Source: Nocardia cyriacigeorgica (lineage in GTDB: Bacteria; Actinomycetota; Actinomycetes; Mycobacteriales; Mycobacteriaceae). Taken from it: a stretch of 64,000 nt of DNA. A model generated the notes under the pieces. The model saw only the letters and a list, made by a program, of their open reading frames with translations, did not search any database and had not been told where the DNA came from. Positions 45,001-55,777 of this stretch are shown one piece after another (the stretch's first letter is position 1; every line of letters begins with the position of its first letter). The stretch lies in NCBI RefSeq assembly GCF_010868145.1, contig NZ_JAAGUY010000006.1, positions 124,001 to 188,000 on the forward strand, given 5' to 3'. The position numbers and the translations under genes were made by a program.

Positions 45001-48000
45001 CTGACCGTGGTGCATACCGACTCGCACGGACACCAGCGGCTCGCCGCCTACGTGACCGCCACCGAGCCGATCGATGCGGCCGCCGTGCTCGACACCGCCC
45101 GGGGAAGGCTGCCCGGATATATGGTGCCCGCCGCGGTGACGGTGCTGGACGAGATCCCGGTGACGCCCTCGGGCAAACTCGATCGCAAGGCCCTGCCCGA
45201 GCCGGTTTTCGCGACCGCGACCGCGTCCCGTGCGCCGGGGACCGAACTCGAACTGCGGGTCGCCGGTCTGTTCGGAGAAGTGCTCGGCCGCCCCATCACC
45301 GGCGCCGACGACAGCTTCTTCGATGTCGGCGGCAACTCGCTGCTGGCCACCCGGCTGGCTGCGGCCGTCCACCAGCAGTTCGGTGTCGAACTGCCGGTGC
45401 GCACCATCTTCGAGGCGCCCACTGTGGCAGGCCTCGCCACCGAGCTGGCCAAGGCGCCTCGCGCCCGTCGTGCCCCGCTGACGGTGCACACCCCGCGACC
45501 GGAGCGTGTCCCGCTGTCGTTGCCCCAGCAGCGGCTGTGGTTCCTCAACCGCTTCGCCCCCGAATCCAGTGCCTACAACATCGCTTTCGCGTTGCGGATC
45601 GAGGGCGATCTGGATGTGGCGGCGTTGCGGGAAGCGCTGGCCGATATCGTCGATCGGCATGAGGTGCTGCGCACCCGCTTCCCCGACGACGAGCAGGGTC
45701 CGCACCAGGTCATCATGCCGGTCGCGGACGCGGTCCCGGCTGTGGAGCCCGTGGTCACCGACGAGGCCGGTGTCGCGGGACATCTGGCAGGACTGGCTCG
45801 CCGCGGGTTCGACCTGACCACCGAGACGCCGCTGCGGATTACGCTGCTGCGCGTGGACGACATCCACCATGTTCTCGGGGTTGCCGTCCACCACATCGCC
45901 GCCGACGGCTGGTCGCTGGCCCCGCTGACCCGGGATCTCGCCACCGCCTACCTGGCCCGCCGCGGTGGCGCCGCGCCGAATTGGCAGCCACTGGCCGTGC
46001 AATATGCCGACTTCGGGCTCTGGCAGCGCGACTACCTCGGTGAGGCCACCGACTCCGACAGTCCCGCCGCCGAGCAGCTCGAGTTCTGGCGTACTCAGCT
46101 GGCCGATCTGCCCGACCAGTTGCCGTTGCCGTATGACCGTGCCCGTCCGACCGCACCGACCCAGGTCGCCGGCACGGTGGTCCGCACCCTTCCGGATCCG
46201 GTGCGCCGCGCTCTCGCCGAGCTGGCGCGCGAGCAGGGCGTCAGCATGTTCATGGTGCTGCGGACCGCGCTGGCGGTGCTGTTGCGTGCGGTGACCGGCG
46301 GCCGCGATATCGCGATCGGTACTCCGGTGGCCGGACGCACCCAGCCCGAACTCGACGATCTGGTCGGGATGTTCGTCAATACGCTCGTGCTGCGCTCCGA
46401 CGTCGACCCGGACCTCGCGTTCACCGCGCTGTTGCGCGCCGATCGTGATACCGAACTGGCGGCGATCGCCCACGCCGACATCCCCTTCGAACGGGTCGTG
46501 GAGGAGTTGGGCCGCGACCCGCGCGCAACCGGCCGCCACCCGTTGTTCCAGGTCGCGCTAACCGTCCAGGACACACCGCATCCTCGCCTGGAATTGCCGG
46601 GACTGGTGCTGCACGCGCAGGCGCTCGATATCGAGCTGGCGAAGTTCGATCTCGAACTGCGCGTCACCGACCTCGCCGCCGGTGCCGACGAGGGCGCCGT
46701 CGAATTCGTCTACGCCGCCGAACTGTTCGATGACGCGACCGTCCAGACCTTGGCCGATCGGTTCCTGACCGTGCTCACCGCGATCACCGCCGACCCGGGC
46801 ATCCACATCAGCCACATCGATGCCCGTACCGACGACGAACGACACCGGTTCGCACCGGCTTATGGCGCCTCGGTCGGGCCGCAGATCACGCTCGCTGAGG
46901 TGTTCGCGCACACCGTTGCCGCCCATCCGCGTCGGACAGCGATCCGTTCGGGCTCGATCGAACTGACCTACACCGAGCTGGACCGGCGGTCGAATAGAGT
47001 GGCCCGTCGCCTGATCCGGCACGGTATCGGGACCGGTGATCGGGTCGCACTCGGCCTGACTCGGTCGATCGAGTCCGTGGTCACCGTGCTCGCGGTGGCC
47101 AAAACCGGCGCGGCCTTCGTACCGGTGGACCCGAACTATCCGGCCGACCGAGTCCGGCACATGCTGTCGGACTCCGGTTGCGCGGTCGGGGTGACGATGT
47201 CCGCGCACGGCGAGCGACTGCGTGCCGCCGACGAGCGCGGGATTGCCTGGATCCTGCTCGACGACACCGCGAACGACGAATTCGAGCCAGCGGCCGATGG
47301 CGCGATCGCCGCCAGTGAGCGGCCGCGCTCGACTCGCATCGACGACCTCGCGTATCTGATCTACACCTCCGGCTCCACCGGAACACCGAAGGGCGTGGCC
47401 GTCACCCACGGTGGCTTGTCGAATCTGGCCGAGGAATTCCGCGACCGGATGGGTATCCGCCCGGACGCGCGCACACTGCACTTCTCCTCGCCGAGTTTCG
47501 ACGCCGCCGTGCTCGACCTGCTGCTGTCGATCGGCTCCGGCGCGGCGATGATCATCGTCCCACCGGACGTCTACGGCGGCGATGAACTTGCCGCGCTGCT
47601 CACCAGCGAACGGGTGACCCACACGTTCATCACGCCTGCGGCGCTGGCCACGATCGATCGGGATCGGTGGCCGCTGCCGGACCTGCACACTCTGCTGGTC
47701 GGCGGCGAGGCCGTCGGGCCGGAGCTGGTCACTCGCTGGGCGCCGGACCGCACCGTGCTCAACGTCTACGGCCCGACGGAGGCCACGGTGGTGGTCACGA
47801 TGTCGGTACCGTGCGAGATCGCCCGCCCGATCGCCATCGGCACCCTGGTGCGTGGTGCGCGGGCCGTCGTGCTCGACGAGCGGCTGCGTCCGGTCCCGGT
47901 GGGTGTGCCCGGCGAGCTGTATGTCGGTGGGCCAAGCCTGGCGCGTGGCTACTTCGACCGATTCGGGCTGACCGCCGCCCGCTTCGTGGCCGACCCCTGC

Positions 48001-51000
48001 GGCCCGGCCGGTTCGCGTCTCTACCGCACCGGTGATGTGGTGCGCTGGAACACCGACGGTGAACTGATCTATCTCGGTCGCAGTGATCATCAGGTGAAGG
48101 TGCGCGGATTCCGGATCGAGCTCGGTGAGATCACCGCGGCAATGGCCGGCCATCCCGATGTGCGCTTCGCCCACACGGAGGTGCGCGCGCTCGCAGGCGC
48201 CGACCGGATCGTGTCGTACATCCAGCCCGCCCAACCGGGATGTGAGCTCGACGTCGATGCCGTGCGCGCGCACGTGGCGGCACAGCTTCCCGCCCACATG
48301 GTTCCGGCGGCGATCACTGTGCTGGAACAGATTCCGCTGACCCCGGTGGGCAAGTTGGACACCGCGGCGCTGCCGGAGCCGTCCCTGCCCACGGCGCGGG
48401 TCACCCGGGCGCCGGCGACCGAGACCGAGCGGCTGGTTGCCGAGGTGATGCGTGAGCTGGTCGGCGCCGAGGCCGTCGGTGTGGACGACAGCTTCTTCGA
48501 GATCGGCGGAACATCACTGCTGGCCACGCAATTGGTCGCGCGGCTGGCGACGGCGAGCGGGACGAGGCTCGAGGTGCGCGCCGTCTTCGCGGGGCCGACC
48601 GTCGCCGAACTGGCGGCCAGGCTGGAATCGGGCCCGGCCGACGACGACCGGCCGCCACTGGTGGCGGGCCCGCGCCCACAGCGGATTCCGTTGTCCGCGG
48701 CCCAGCGCCGGTTGTGGTTCCTCAACCGCTTCGACGGTTCCACGGGACTGCACAACTCGGGCGCCTACAACGTCCCGGTGGTGTTGCGGATGCGTGGACA
48801 GCTCGACCGGACCGCGCTCATTGCGGCACTGCGTGCTGTGCAGCGCAGGCATGAGACGCTGCGGACGGTCTTCCCGGAGATCGACGGTGAACCGTCGCAG
48901 GTCATCCTCGACCCGGCCGACGCGTCGATCGAGACGCGGACCGAGACGGTGCCTGCCGTTGCGGTCGAACGGGTGATCCGGGAGTTCGCCGCCGCGGGCT
49001 TCGACCTCGGCTCCGCGGTACCGGTCCGGGCCGCGATCCTCACGGTGACCAACCCGACCGTCGTATCGAGCGAACCCGATGAGCACGTGCTGGTCCTGGT
49101 GGTCCATCACATCGCGATGGACGGCTGGTCACTCGAGCCGCTCGCCGCCGACGTGGCCGCGGCCTACTCCGCGGCCCGCGAAGGCAGGGTGCAGAGCGTG
49201 CCGGCGCTGGAGATCCAGTACGCCGATTACACGCTGTGGCAGGAACGGGTTCTCGGCGACGAGGAGGACGCCGAATCGCTGATCGGTCGCCAGCTCGCTT
49301 ACTGGCGTACCACATTGGCGGATCTGCCGGAACTGCTGGCCGTACCCGCCGACCGGCCGCGTCCGCCCACACCGTCCCATCGCGGCGGCACGGTGACCTG
49401 CGCAGTCGACGCCGCCACTCACCGGGAGCTGCACACCGTCGCCACCGGGCACAACGTCAGCATGTTCATGCTGCTGCACGCCGCGCTCGCGGTACTGCTG
49501 CACCGGATGACGGCCGTGGACGACATCGCTGTCGGTACGCCGATCGCGGGCCGCGGCGATCCGGCGCTCGATCGCATGGTCGGCATGTTCGTCAACACGC
49601 TGGTGCTGCGCACCAGGGTCGACGCCGACGCCGCGTTCACCGATCTGCTGGCGGAGGTTCGCGACACCGATCTCGATGCTTTCGCGAGCGCGGATCTGCC
49701 GTTCGAGCGGTTGGTCGAGGTCCTGAACCCGGCGCGGTCGCAGTCGCATCATCCACTGTTCCAGGTCATGTTGTCGGTGCGCAACGAACCGATTCGGGTG
49801 CTGGAACTTCCGGGCCTGCGGATCGACGCCGAGGACACCGACACCGGGATCGCCAAATTCGATCTGCAGTTCACTCTCACCGAGAACCGCACGGCGCGTC
49901 GGGAACCCGCGGGCCTTTCGGTGTCGGTCGACTTCGCGCACGATCTGTTCGACGAGGAGACCGCCGCCCGCTTCGGCAAGCGGTTCGTCCGGCTGTTGAC
50001 CGCGATCGCAGCGAACCCGGCCACCGCGGCCGGCGATCTGGACATGCTCGACCCGGCGGAATGGTCGGAACTTGCACCGGTGCGCGGGGCGCAACCCGAC
50101 CGCCCGCTCACGCTGCCCGAGGTGTTCACCGCGGCCGCTGCCACGGACCCACACGCCATCGCCGTGCGTGCCGAGGGCACGGAGGTCACCTACTCGGCCC
50201 TCGATCGATGGAGCAACCGGCTGGCTCGGGTGTTGATCGACCGTGGCGTCGGGCCGGAGACACTGGTGGCACTGGGTATTCCACGATCGGTGGAATCGGT
50301 GGCGACGGTGCTGGCGGTGGCAAAGACCGGTGCGGCGTTCGTACCGGTCGACCCGAACTACCCGGCAGGCCGGATCGCGCACATGCTGACGGATTCCGGT
50401 GCGAGCCTGGGTATCACGCTCGCCGAGTACCGCGACGGTCTGCCCTCGGACGCGCACTGGCTCGAGCTCGACGCGCCCGATATCCGGTCGCTGGTTCTCG
50501 CGGCGTCCGGTGACGGGGTGACCGACGCCGACCGGATCGCACCGCTGCGGCTGGACAACCCCGCGTATGTCATCTACACCTCCGGCTCGACCGGGACCCC
50601 CAAGGGTGTGACGGTCACCCACGGCGGCCTGTCCAACTTCGCGGCCGAGACCGCTCAGCGCTTCGACGTCCGGCCCGGGTGCCGGGTGCTGCATTTCGCA
50701 ACGCCGAGTTTCGACGCCGCCATGCTGGACCTGCTGCTCGCGCTCGGTGGTGCCGCGACCCTGGTGATCACGCCTCCCGGCGTGGTCGGTGGTGCCGATC
50801 TCGGGCGGGTATTCATCGAGGAGGGCATCACACACGCGTTCATCACCACGTCGGCGCTGGGCACCGTCGATCCCGCCGGGGTGACCGAACTGTCGCACGT
50901 CCTCGTCGGCGGTGAAGCGCTTCCGCCGGATACGGTGGCAAGGTGGGCGCCTGGCCGCAACCTCTACAACGTGTACGGCCCGACCGAAACCACCATCGTC

Positions 51001-52701
51001 ACGATCATTTCGCAGCCGATGGTGCCGGGCGGGCCCATCACCATCGGCGGTCCGATCCGTGGCGTAGACGCCACCATTCTGGATCCGCGGTTGCATCCGG
51101 CGGCCATCGGTGTCACGGGTGAACTGCATCTGGCGGGTGCCGCACTGGCGCGCGGCTATCTGAATCGGCCCGGCCTCACCGCGACGCGGTTCGTCGCCAA
51201 CCCGTACGGAAAGCCCGGCGAGCGGATGTACCGCACCGGTGACCTCGTCCGCTGGTGGCCCGGTACGGAGGAGGGCGCGGGCGATATCGAGTATGTCGGC
51301 CGCACCGACCATCAGGTGAAGATTCGCGGATTCCGCATCGAGCTCGGCGAAATCGACACCGCGCTGGCCAGACACGGTGGCGTCGAGTTCTCCACCACCA
51401 TCGGCCACCGGACGCCCGCGGGCGCCACCGCGCTGGTGTCGTATGTGAAGCCGCGGGCCGGTTCGGTGGTGACCGCCGCCGAACTCACCGCACATCTGGC
51501 CGATCTGGTACCGAATTACATGGTGCCGCAGTCGATCATGTTGATCGACCGGATACCGCTGAGCCCGGTGGGCAAGCTCGATCGCCGCGTCCTGCCGGAA
51601 CCGGTGTTCACCGGTGGTCAGGGATATCGGGCACCGGTGACGGCTACCGAGGCGGCGCTGTGCGCGGCCTTCGCGGACGCGCTCGGTGTCGACCGGGTCG
51701 GTGCCGACGACAGTTTCTTCGAACTCGGTGGCAACTCGCTGCTTGCGACGAAGGTCGTGGCCCGGCTGCGGGACGAGGGCATCGAGATGCCGGTGCAATT
51801 GATGTTCGGCGACGCCACCCCGGCGGCGATCGCGGCGCGGCTCGACGACAGCGGTGTCGCCGATGCGATGGCCGAGGCGCTGGCACCGATCCTTCCGCTT
51901 CGGCCCGATACCGGCAACAGCAAGGAACCGCTGTTCTGCGTGCATCCCGCGATCGGTCTGGCGTGGTGCTACTCGGGACTGCTGGCCCACCTGTCCTCGG
52001 ATCGGCCGATCTACGGCCTGCAGGCACCACATGTGGCGGGCGGCGACGGCTACGGCTCGCTCGCCGAGACGGCCGATCGGTACGTCGAGCACATCAGGTC
52101 CATCCAGCCGCACGGCCCGTACCACCTACTCGGCTGGTCGCTGGGCGGGCTCATCGCCCACGAAATTGCGGTGCGCCTACAGGACGCGGGGGAGCGGGTG
52201 GGGCTGCTGGCGATGATGGACAGCTACCAGCTCTCCGACAGCCTGCTCGATCAGGCCATGCCGAGCGTCGCCGATATCGTCGGCGAATTCGGTAGCGACC
52301 TGTTCGACGATGCCACCGCGATCGACGACCAGATGAGTCTGTCGGAGGCCGCGGCACTGCTGCGGTCACGCCCGGGACCGTTCGCGGCGTTGACCGTCGA
52401 CCATCTCGAACGGCTCTACACCGGCTACGCCAACGGCACGGTGCTGGCCAATAGTTTCCGTCCCCGCGTGTTCACCGGTGACCTGTTGTTCTTCACGGCC
52501 GCCGATGACGACGTCAACCGGGCCGACCGGGACCGGTGTGCGGCGGCCTGGCGTCCGTACGTTACCGGGGCCGTGCACGACCATCAGCTGCGCTGCGACC
52601 ACGCGGCGATGACCACACCCGACGCACTCGCGGTGATCGGCCCGGTGCTGCGCTTCCACCTCGACGGCGCGAATCGGCAAGCGAAGGAGATGGACAGGTG
52701 A
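39055..52701 (+). CDS. Four-module non-ribosomal peptide synthetase with starter C domain and terminal thioesterase
   Basis: The 4548-residue enzyme is (C-A-T) x 4 then TE. C1 (~20-450) resembles DhbF/EntF starter domains, active site [10 protein letters not shown]2, C3, C4 have HHICGDGWS (~1219), HHIAADGWS (~2280) and HHIAMDGWS (~3351), of the LCL type; there is no epimerase domain. A domains carry (F/Y)TSGSTG near 624, 1716, 2768 and 3840. All four carrier domains keep the phosphopantetheine Ser (GGNSL ~1034, 2095 and 4228; GGTSL ~3154). TE nucleophile Ser ~4362 (GWSLGG), His ~4516 (CDHAA). Read by position, A1 is DVWHFSLVDK, identical to my recollection of EntF and specific for Ser. A2-A4 are DALFMGMVAK, DALFLGVVVK and DALFLGVIVK, nearest to Ile/Val/Leu types. 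The expected product is an N-acylated Ser-aliphatic3 peptide. ATG 39055 follows GGAGTG. It overlaps the exporter gene by 4 bp. Confidence 0.93.
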   Translation: MSSLATDRVDQCSSGEFSAQPFALSPAQTALWYAQRIRPDVPLTIAQYVEIHGDLDAGRLLYSIERFGAETQVGLLRLVEIDGVPHQVVDPFHRPGWARVDLRGESDPHAAAMHWMNEHASSPIDLDKDHLITNAVLRTGDNDYIWYARAHHIIIDGYGAMNALTRTAEIYTAIESETEPVVSRATPLADIYADESRYRDSARYRNDRDYWLEQLAGVGGTLSLSNANSAVPMPDPGRRRATAVLDEHTEAAVTAATTAFGAANSTLFAAALACYVRSVTGNNDVVLSLPVSARTTVALRRSAGVVSNVVPLRVRFDEQTTVRDVVRAVELQITGALRHQRYRHDDIRRDCGYSRDARGFFGPMVNIMLFHNELKFGSLLGSLHVLATGPVEDLSINLYNGVGDRIHIDFEANPQLYGETELAMHHDRFLDFLARFMTAGTETAALSLTAITDAERHRVLHAWNATDVPVAVDTLAGIFAGRAAVCPDATAVEFEDETLTYRELDERSSRLARMLIAHGAGPDRVVGVHLRRSIDLMVGLYGIVKAGAAYLPLDLDYPRERMERILQQAAPVTVLTAAEDAATVPEQAQTLAIDTADLSVYEADPITDADRPVPLRPDHLAYVIFTSGSTGNPKGVGVTHAAIVNRLRWMQHEYPLDAGDAVLQKTPATFDVSVWEFFWPLQIGARLVVARPDGHRDPSYLAGVIAAKGVTTAHFVPSMLSVFVTDTDVRACTGLRRVFCSGEALPPATVRDFHAALPGPRLHNLYGPTEAAVDVTYWPCPADPETVPIGSPVWNTQTYVLDARLQPVPPGGVGELYLAGTQLARGYLGQPRLTADRFVANPFTPGTRMYRTGDLARWHLRGRGSAGGPERGVLEYLGRTDFQVKIRGLRIELGEIEAALLADERVARAVCVAHAGRTGDELVAYVVAGPGARDTGDTADRLDTAALLTGLRETLPAYMVPTALMELDELPLSVNGKIDRAALPAPAAVVRPAGRVGIAPRTEVERVLAGIFAEVLELDDIGVEDGFFDLGGNSLIAARAVARINGTLGAGVTIRDLFEAGTIAALAERFATHHFDTSSPALRPTGRPARIPLSPAQQRLWILNRFAEHAAAYNMPLAVRLDGKLDVAALRAGLLDVLDRHESLRTTFPETPEGPSQVIHAATDIPLHLDAVDASGADVDALVAEFAGYGFDLRSQAPIRVALYTTGPDHHVLLLVLHHICGDGWSVAPLARDLMTAVAARAAGTAPQWTPLPVQYADFALWQRELLGEESDPSSALSRQLSYWRSALAELPDQIDLPLDRPRPLRRSTAGARYGFTIDPETRRAAGELAVARGVSMFMVLHAAFATLLARVCGSTDIVIGTPIAGRSDPALDELVGMFVNTLVLRTEVDPAAGFDRMLDVARETDLNAFANADVPFERLVEVVNPERSGGRHPLFQVMLSYDRAPELRIELPGVHTEVLPLAADVAKFDLQLEVHDDSSDGPLHAEFGYATDVFDAVTVETLARRFSAILAAAVVRPDAPVGDIGILDRRETADLVPIAGAPAEPTVTLARLFAQTAERLPDAVAVRFRGNDTTYRELDERSNQLARVLIAHGAGPEVVVAVALPRSLQSILAVWAVAKTGAAYVPIDPGYPRERIAHMIADSGALLGLTDPGSLSALPSWPADPGKHSLATGTWLLLGSGELDMACAAHSAASVTDAERHGALRAGQPAYLIYTSGSTGTPKAVIVTHAGLASFANEQRYLFGVTDSARTLHFSSPSFDASVLELLLGFAAGATVVVAPADLYGGSELADFLRTERVTHAFITPAALATVPCERLDDLRSVMVGGEACTQALVATWSARYQMHNMYGPSEATVAATASAPMRAGEPIPLGHPVRGMRLFILDNRLRPVPPGTPGELYVSGPGVARGYHGRHALSASRFPANPHGRRGERMYRTGDLVVADPAGNLRFLGRADDQIKIRGFRIELSEIDHVLRTHPGVDFALTVVHTDSHGHQRLAAYVTATEPIDAAAVLDTARGRLPGYMVPAAVTVLDEIPVTPSGKLDRKALPEPVFATATASRAPGTELELRVAGLFGEVLGRPITGADDSFFDVGGNSLLATRLAAAVHQQFGVELPVRTIFEAPTVAGLATELAKAPRARRAPLTVHTPRPERVPLSLPQQRLWFLNRFAPESSAYNIAFALRIEGDLDVAALREALADIVDRHEVLRTRFPDDEQGPHQVIMPVADAVPAVEPVVTDEAGVAGHLAGLARRGFDLTTETPLRITLLRVDDIHHVLGVAVHHIAADGWSLAPLTRDLATAYLARRGGAAPNWQPLAVQYADFGLWQRDYLGEATDSDSPAAEQLEFWRTQLADLPDQLPLPYDRARPTAPTQVAGTVVRTLPDPVRRALAELAREQGVSMFMVLRTALAVLLRAVTGGRDIAIGTPVAGRTQPELDDLVGMFVNTLVLRSDVDPDLAFTALLRADRDTELAAIAHADIPFERVVEELGRDPRATGRHPLFQVALTVQDTPHPRLELPGLVLHAQALDIELAKFDLELRVTDLAAGADEGAVEFVYAAELFDDATVQTLADRFLTVLTAITADPGIHISHIDARTDDERHRFAPAYGASVGPQITLAEVFAHTVAAHPRRTAIRSGSIELTYTELDRRSNRVARRLIRHGIGTGDRVALGLTRSIESVVTVLAVAKTGAAFVPVDPNYPADRVRHMLSDSGCAVGVTMSAHGERLRAADERGIAWILLDDTANDEFEPAADGAIAASERPRSTRIDDLAYLIYTSGSTGTPKGVAVTHGGLSNLAEEFRDRMGIRPDARTLHFSSPSFDAAVLDLLLSIGSGAAMIIVPPDVYGGDELAALLTSERVTHTFITPAALATIDRDRWPLPDLHTLLVGGEAVGPELVTRWAPDRTVLNVYGPTEATVVVTMSVPCEIARPIAIGTLVRGARAVVLDERLRPVPVGVPGELYVGGPSLARGYFDRFGLTAARFVADPCGPAGSRLYRTGDVVRWNTDGELIYLGRSDHQVKVRGFRIELGEITAAMAGHPDVRFAHTEVRALAGADRIVSYIQPAQPGCELDVDAVRAHVAAQLPAHMVPAAITVLEQIPLTPVGKLDTAALPEPSLPTARVTRAPATETERLVAEVMRELVGAEAVGVDDSFFEIGGTSLLATQLVARLATASGTRLEVRAVFAGPTVAELAARLESGPADDDRPPLVAGPRPQRIPLSAAQRRLWFLNRFDGSTGLHNSGAYNVPVVLRMRGQLDRTALIAALRAVQRRHETLRTVFPEIDGEPSQVILDPADASIETRTETVPAVAVERVIREFAAAGFDLGSAVPVRAAILTVTNPTVVSSEPDEHVLVLVVHHIAMDGWSLEPLAADVAAAYSAAREGRVQSVPALEIQYADYTLWQERVLGDEEDAESLIGRQLAYWRTTLADLPELLAVPADRPRPPTPSHRGGTVTCAVDAATHRELHTVATGHNVSMFMLLHAALAVLLHRMTAVDDIAVGTPIAGRGDPALDRMVGMFVNTLVLRTRVDADAAFTDLLAEVRDTDLDAFASADLPFERLVEVLNPARSQSHHPLFQVMLSVRNEPIRVLELPGLRIDAEDTDTGIAKFDLQFTLTENRTARREPAGLSVSVDFAHDLFDEETAARFGKRFVRLLTAIAANPATAAGDLDMLDPAEWSELAPVRGAQPDRPLTLPEVFTAAAATDPHAIAVRAEGTEVTYSALDRWSNRLARVLIDRGVGPETLVALGIPRSVESVATVLAVAKTGAAFVPVDPNYPAGRIAHMLTDSGASLGITLAEYRDGLPSDAHWLELDAPDIRSLVLAASGDGVTDADRIAPLRLDNPAYVIYTSGSTGTPKGVTVTHGGLSNFAAETAQRFDVRPGCRVLHFATPSFDAAMLDLLLALGGAATLVITPPGVVGGADLGRVFIEEGITHAFITTSALGTVDPAGVTELSHVLVGGEALPPDTVARWAPGRNLYNVYGPTETTIVTIISQPMVPGGPITIGGPIRGVDATILDPRLHPAAIGVTGELHLAGAALARGYLNRPGLTATRFVANPYGKPGERMYRTGDLVRWWPGTEEGAGDIEYVGRTDHQVKIRGFRIELGEIDTALARHGGVEFSTTIGHRTPAGATALVSYVKPRAGSVVTAAELTAHLADLVPNYMVPQSIMLIDRIPLSPVGKLDRRVLPEPVFTGGQGYRAPVTATEAALCAAFADALGVDRVGADDSFFELGGNSLLATKVVARLRDEGIEMPVQLMFGDATPAAIAARLDDSGVADAMAEALAPILPLRPDTGNSKEPLFCVHPAIGLAWCYSGLLAHLSSDRPIYGLQAPHVAGGDGYGSLAETADRYVEHIRSIQPHGPYHLLGWSLGGLIAHEIAVRLQDAGERVGLLAMMDSYQLSDSLLDQAMPSVADIVGEFGSDLFDDATAIDDQMSLSEAAALLRSRPGPFAALTVDHLERLYTGYANGTVLANSFRPRVFTGDLLFFTAADDDVNRADRDRCAAAWRPYVTGAVHDHQLRCDHAAMTTPDALAVIGPVLRFHLDGANRQAKEMDR

Positions 52702-53687
52702 GCCTGGCGGTGGAAGTCCTCGGCCTGGTCAAGAACTACGGCCGCGTCCGGGTGCTCGACGGAATCGACATCCAGATCCCTGCGGGCACCGTGATGGGAT
52801 TGCTCGGGCCCAACGGTGCGGGCAAGACGACGACGGTCCGCATCGTCACCACGCTGCTACGCCCGTGTGCGGGTTCGGTGCAGGTGGCGGGCGTTGACGT
52901 CTTGCGCGATCCTGCGGCGGCCCGTCGCCGCATCGGATTGTCCGGTCAGTACGCCGCCGTTGACGCCAACCTGTCCGGATACGAGAACCTGCGGATGGTG
53001 GCCCGGCTCTACGGTATGTCGCATCGGCAGGCCGCCGCCCGTGCCGGAGAACTGCTCACCGCGTTCGGTCTCGACCATGCCGCCGATCGCCGGGCGGGCA
53101 CCTACTCCGGTGGTATGGCGCGCAGGCTGGATCTGGCCGGTGCGCTGGTCGCGCGGCCTCCCGTCGTGGTGCTGGATGAGCCGACCACCGGCCTCGATCC
53201 GCGCGGCCGGCTCGACATGTGGCGGGTCATCGGTGATCTCGTCGACGACGGCACCACTGTTCTGCTGACAACGCAGTACCTCGAGGAAGCCGATCAACTG
53301 GCCGACCGGATCATCGTCATCGATCGCGGCAAGGTCATCGCCCGTGGTTCGGCCGACGAGTTGAAAACGTCCATCGGCGGTGACCGGCTGACCGTCACGC
53401 TGGCCGCAGGCCAGGACGCCAAGCCCGCTCTGTCGGTGCTGGGTCAGGTCGGCATCGGGGAGCCCGCCCACGAAATCGGTACCGACGAGGTATCGATCGT
53501 GGTCGGCGACGGTTCCCGCACCATGGTCGAGGCGTTGCGGCGGCTCGACGACGCCGGTGTCTGCGTCGTCGACGCGAATGTGCACCGTCCCAGCCTCGAC
53601 GACGTATTCCTGTCCCTCACCGGCACCGCGGCGCCCACGCCCGCGGCGGCGGAATCCGACGACGTACAAGAGGAGATCATGTCGTGA
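52698..53687 (+). CDS. ABC transporter ATP-binding protein (DrrA-like), NRPS product exporter
   Basis: The 329-residue protein is an ABC ATPase: Walker [11 protein letters not shown]-loop [14 protein letters not shown], signature [12 protein letters not shown], Walker [14 protein letters not shown]-loop TTQYLEEAD. The C-terminal ~90 residues match the DrrA/daunorubicin-resistance extension. GTG 52698 overlaps the NRPS stop (GTGA), and its own stop overlaps the permease start in the same way. It should power export of the peptide or give self-resistance. Confidence 0.93.
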   Translation: MSLAVEVLGLVKNYGRVRVLDGIDIQIPAGTVMGLLGPNGAGKTTTVRIVTTLLRPCAGSVQVAGVDVLRDPAAARRRIGLSGQYAAVDANLSGYENLRMVARLYGMSHRQAAARAGELLTAFGLDHAADRRAGTYSGGMARRLDLAGALVARPPVVVLDEPTTGLDPRGRLDMWRVIGDLVDDGTTVLLTTQYLEEADQLADRIIVIDRGKVIARGSADELKTSIGGDRLTVTLAAGQDAKPALSVLGQVGIGEPAHEIGTDEVSIVVGDGSRTMVEALRRLDDAGVCVVDANVHRPSLDDVFLSLTGTAAPTPAAAESDDVQEEIMS

Positions 53688-54592
53688 GCACCGCGCAGGC
53701 AGCGGTACGTGACGAAGCCCCCGTGTCCGAGGACTCCGAGGCGGACGGCGCCGCCCGCGACGCGGCGAAACCGCGTGCGGTGTATGCGGATATGTCGCCA
53801 CGCGGACGGGTCTTCCGCGACAGCGCCATCGTCGCCTACCGGAACCTGCTGACCATCCTTCGCGTACCGACGCTGCTGGTGACCGCGACGATCCAGCCGC
53901 TGATGTTCGTTTTCCTGTTCGCCTATATCTTCGGGGCGTCCCTGGGCGGCAGTCAGTATCGGGAGTTCCTGTTGGCCGGGATCTTCGCGCAGACCGTCGC
54001 ATTCAACGCGGCTTTCACCACCGTCGGATTGGCCGGTGACCTGCACAAAGGCATCATCGACCGGATGCGGACCCTGCCGATGTCGCGGCTGGCGGTGCTG
54101 ATGGGCCGCACCCTGTCGGATCTGGTGGTCAATATCCTCAGCCTGGTCGTCATGGTCGGCTGCGGCTATATCGTCGGCTGGCGGATCAACGGCGGAATCG
54201 CCGACGCCACGCTGGCCTTTGCGGTGATCCTGCTGTTCGCGTTCGCGATGTCCTGGATCGGCGCGCTGACCGGCTTGCTGTCGCCGACGGTCGAGGTCGC
54301 GCAGAGCGCGGGGTTGATCTGGCTGTTCCCGCTGTCGTTCATCTCCTCGGCGTTCATCTCCGCCGAAACGCTGCCCGGTCCGCTGCGCACGATCGCGGAA
54401 TGGAATCCCATCACCGCGGTCGCTGCGGCCGGGCGCAAGCTGTTCGACAATAGTTCGCCGCCATCGTTCGCCACTCCGACCGGATGGCCTGCCGAGCACT
54501 GTGTCGAATACGCGGTGATCTGCTCGCTTGCCATCCTCGCCGTGGCGGTACCGCTGGCACTGCTGCGCTACCGCAAGGTCGCAAGCCACTGA
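53684..54592 (+). CDS. ABC transporter permease (DrrB-like, ABC-2 type)
   Basis: The 302-residue protein has a hydrophilic N-terminus, then about six membrane helices of the ABC-2 class (LLTILRVPTLLVTATIQPLMFVFLFAYIFG; FAMSWIGALTGLLSPTVEVAQSAGLIWLFPLSFISSAFISAETLPGPLRTIAEWNPIT). The last motif is typical of DrrB/antibiotic exporters. GTG 53684 overlaps the ATPase stop by 4 bp. With the ATPase dimer it forms the exporter. Two strong hairpins follow the stop. Confidence 0.93.
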   Translation: MSTAQAAVRDEAPVSEDSEADGAARDAAKPRAVYADMSPRGRVFRDSAIVAYRNLLTILRVPTLLVTATIQPLMFVFLFAYIFGASLGGSQYREFLLAGIFAQTVAFNAAFTTVGLAGDLHKGIIDRMRTLPMSRLAVLMGRTLSDLVVNILSLVVMVGCGYIVGWRINGGIADATLAFAVILLFAFAMSWIGALTGLLSPTVEVAQSAGLIWLFPLSFISSAFISAETLPGPLRTIAEWNPITAVAAAGRKLFDNSSPPSFATPTGWPAEHCVEYAVICSLAILAVAVPLALLRYRKVASH

Positions 54593-54596
54593 ATCC

Positions 54597-54630
54597 GGTG
54601 CGCCCGTGGACATGAATCCACGGGCGCACC
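54597..54630 (+). terminator. 14-bp perfect hairpin after the exporter gene
   Basis: GGTGCGCCCGTGGA (54597-54610) and TCCACGGGCGCACC (54617-54630) are perfect arms with a 6-nt loop, beginning 4 bp after the stop codon. No T-run follows, which is common for actinobacterial terminators. Confidence 0.75.
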
Positions 54631-54642
54631 CATGACAGGCGA

Positions 54643-54682
54643 AAGGCCGCTCACCCCGGACGAATCCGGTGGGAGCGGCCTT
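54643..54682. terminator. Second hairpin, bidirectional terminator between exporter and rbpA
   Basis: AAGGCCGCTC (54643-54652) and GAGCGGCCTT (54673-54682) are perfect 10-bp arms; an inner CCGGA/TCCGG pair extends the stem around a CGAA loop. It lies between two convergent genes and is symmetric, so it can serve both. Confidence 0.75.
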
Positions 54683-54703
54683 GTCGGTGGCGGGCCGGTG
54701 TGC

Positions 54704-55039
54704 TCAGCCGCGCCTACGGGTCTTGAGCAGTTCGAGACGTTCCTTCAGCAGTTCCTCGAGCTCTTCCTTGCTGCGCCGTTCCAGCAGCATGTCCCAGTGA
54801 GTGCGCGGCGGCTTGACCTTCTTGGCCTCTTGCGTCGTGCCCTCGAGCAGGACACCCTCCTGGCCGTTGCGGCACAACCACGTCGGCGGGATCTCGGCAT
54901 CGTCGGCGAACGGGACGTCGAACTCTTCACCATTATCGGTCCGGTACCGGGCCATCCGGCGCGGCGCCAAATCGTGGTCGCGGTCGGTCTCGTAGCTCAC
55001 CGCTCCGAGCCGACTGCCCCGGAGTACGCGATCTGCCAT
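54704..55039 (-). CDS. rbpA: RNA polymerase-binding protein RbpA
   Basis: RbpA binds RNA polymerase and group 1/2 sigma factors and stimulates transcription in actinobacteria. The 111-residue protein has the family features: N-terminal MADRVLRGSRLGAVSYETD, a core ARYRTDNGEEFDVPFADDAEIPPTWLCRNGQEG and the C-terminal sigma-interacting helix (PRTHWDMLLERRSKEELEELLKERLELL). AGAGGA precedes the ATG. The gap upstream contains a 21-of-22-bp inverted repeat that would be in its leader or promoter. Confidence 0.96.
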   Translation of the reverse strand: MADRVLRGSRLGAVSYETDRDHDLAPRRMARYRTDNGEEFDVPFADDAEIPPTWLCRNGQEGVLLEGTTQEAKKVKPPRTHWDMLLERRSKEELEELLKERLELLKTRRRG

Positions 55040-55453
55040 CTGTTCGGTCCTCTCTGTGTGTGATGTGCCGCTCCTGCGTCGCGGCGTATTCGCGGCCCTT
55101 CGATGACTCGGATTTCCGCGGCCGCTGCTCGCCTTCGGCATGCGCAGCGGCCGCGGAAACCCGAGCCGAGCCGCGAACGGGCTCGTCGGACTCGCCCCTC
55201 CATGGGTAACTGGTGGCGCGGTCGCGAACCTCCTCGGCGTCCGGTGGGCCGTGCACGCATGCGCGGAACCGGTTGTGGGCTTCTCGCTCCCGGCATGCCA
55301 TCCGGGCGCGAGCACCTTGTGCTCTGTGAACGTGTGGTGGGCTACGTTCGTTCCCTGTGGGGGAGAACCTGGCTATTCTACGCTGTTCGCAGCTGTTGCC
55401 GGAGCGGCGTGCCCTGTGCGGACCACGGGCACGTGCGGTTAGGGTGTCGGGTC
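55040..55453. other. 414-bp divergent gap between rbpA and the small zinc-ribbon gene
   Basis: No supported gene. It contains the large inverted repeat at 55107-55165 (listed separately) and should hold the rbpA promoter. TAGGGT (55440-55445) lies 8 nt before the ATG at 55454 and is a -10-like hexamer for that gene. Confidence 0.5.
55107..55165. repeat. Large inverted repeat upstream of rbpA
   Basis: TTTCCGCGGCCGCTGC (55113-55128) is perfectly complementary to 55144-55159, with a 15-nt loop. The outer CTCGG/CCGAG pairs (55107-55111, 55161-55165) extend it after one mismatch to 21 of 22 bp. It is 68 bp before the rbpA ATG. It could be a structured 5' leader, an upstream terminator or a protein site. 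Confidence 0.7.
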
Positions 55454-55777
55454 ATGTCGCGCCGGTTACTGTCCTGCCTGTGGTGTGGGCGGGAAATCGT
55501 GGAATCCGAGGTCGGGCGGCGGCGCAGGTATTGCCGCCAGTCGTGCCGTCAGCGTGCCTACGAACATCGCAACAGCTTGAAGGGGACGGGGATTCCCGAA
55601 GACTCGGTGGTGTTGAGCGCGCAGGAGGCCGCGGATCTGGCCGATCGGTGGTTCGCCGCGCGGTGTGCGGCTGAGGATGTCGCGACTGCGATCGGGGAAG
55701 GCGCCGACACCACAGAACTCGCGGCGCTGAGCGAAACGCTGGTCAAACTCGCCCACGAGGCCGAACGGTTGCGCTGA
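55454..55777 (+). CDS. Small zinc-ribbon-like protein, hypothetical
   Basis: The 107-residue protein starts with a putative zinc site: C-x2-C in SCLWCGREI and C-x3-C in RYCRQSCRQRAYEHR, as in small nucleic-acid-binding zinc proteins. The C-terminal half is a helical stretch (SAQEAADLADRWFAARCAAEDVATAIGEGAD). No function is known to me. The start ATG 55454 follows TAGGGT by 8 nt, so it is probably leaderless. It overlaps the convergent membrane-protein gene by 35 bp. Confidence 0.75.
   Translation: MSRRLLSCLWCGREIVESEVGRRRRYCRQSCRQRAYEHRNSLKGTGIPEDSVVLSAQEAADLADRWFAARCAAEDVATAIGEGADTTELAALSETLVKLAHEAERLR

Noticed and set aside
39106..52125. Several long minus-strand open frames under the NRPS (up to ~1000 codons)
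   Set aside because: They mirror the repeated modules and show no domain or start signals.
39055..52701. The repeated A and C domains as a DNA repeat or assembly duplication
   Set aside because: The copies differ at many synonymous and replacement positions, so they are genuine diverged modules.
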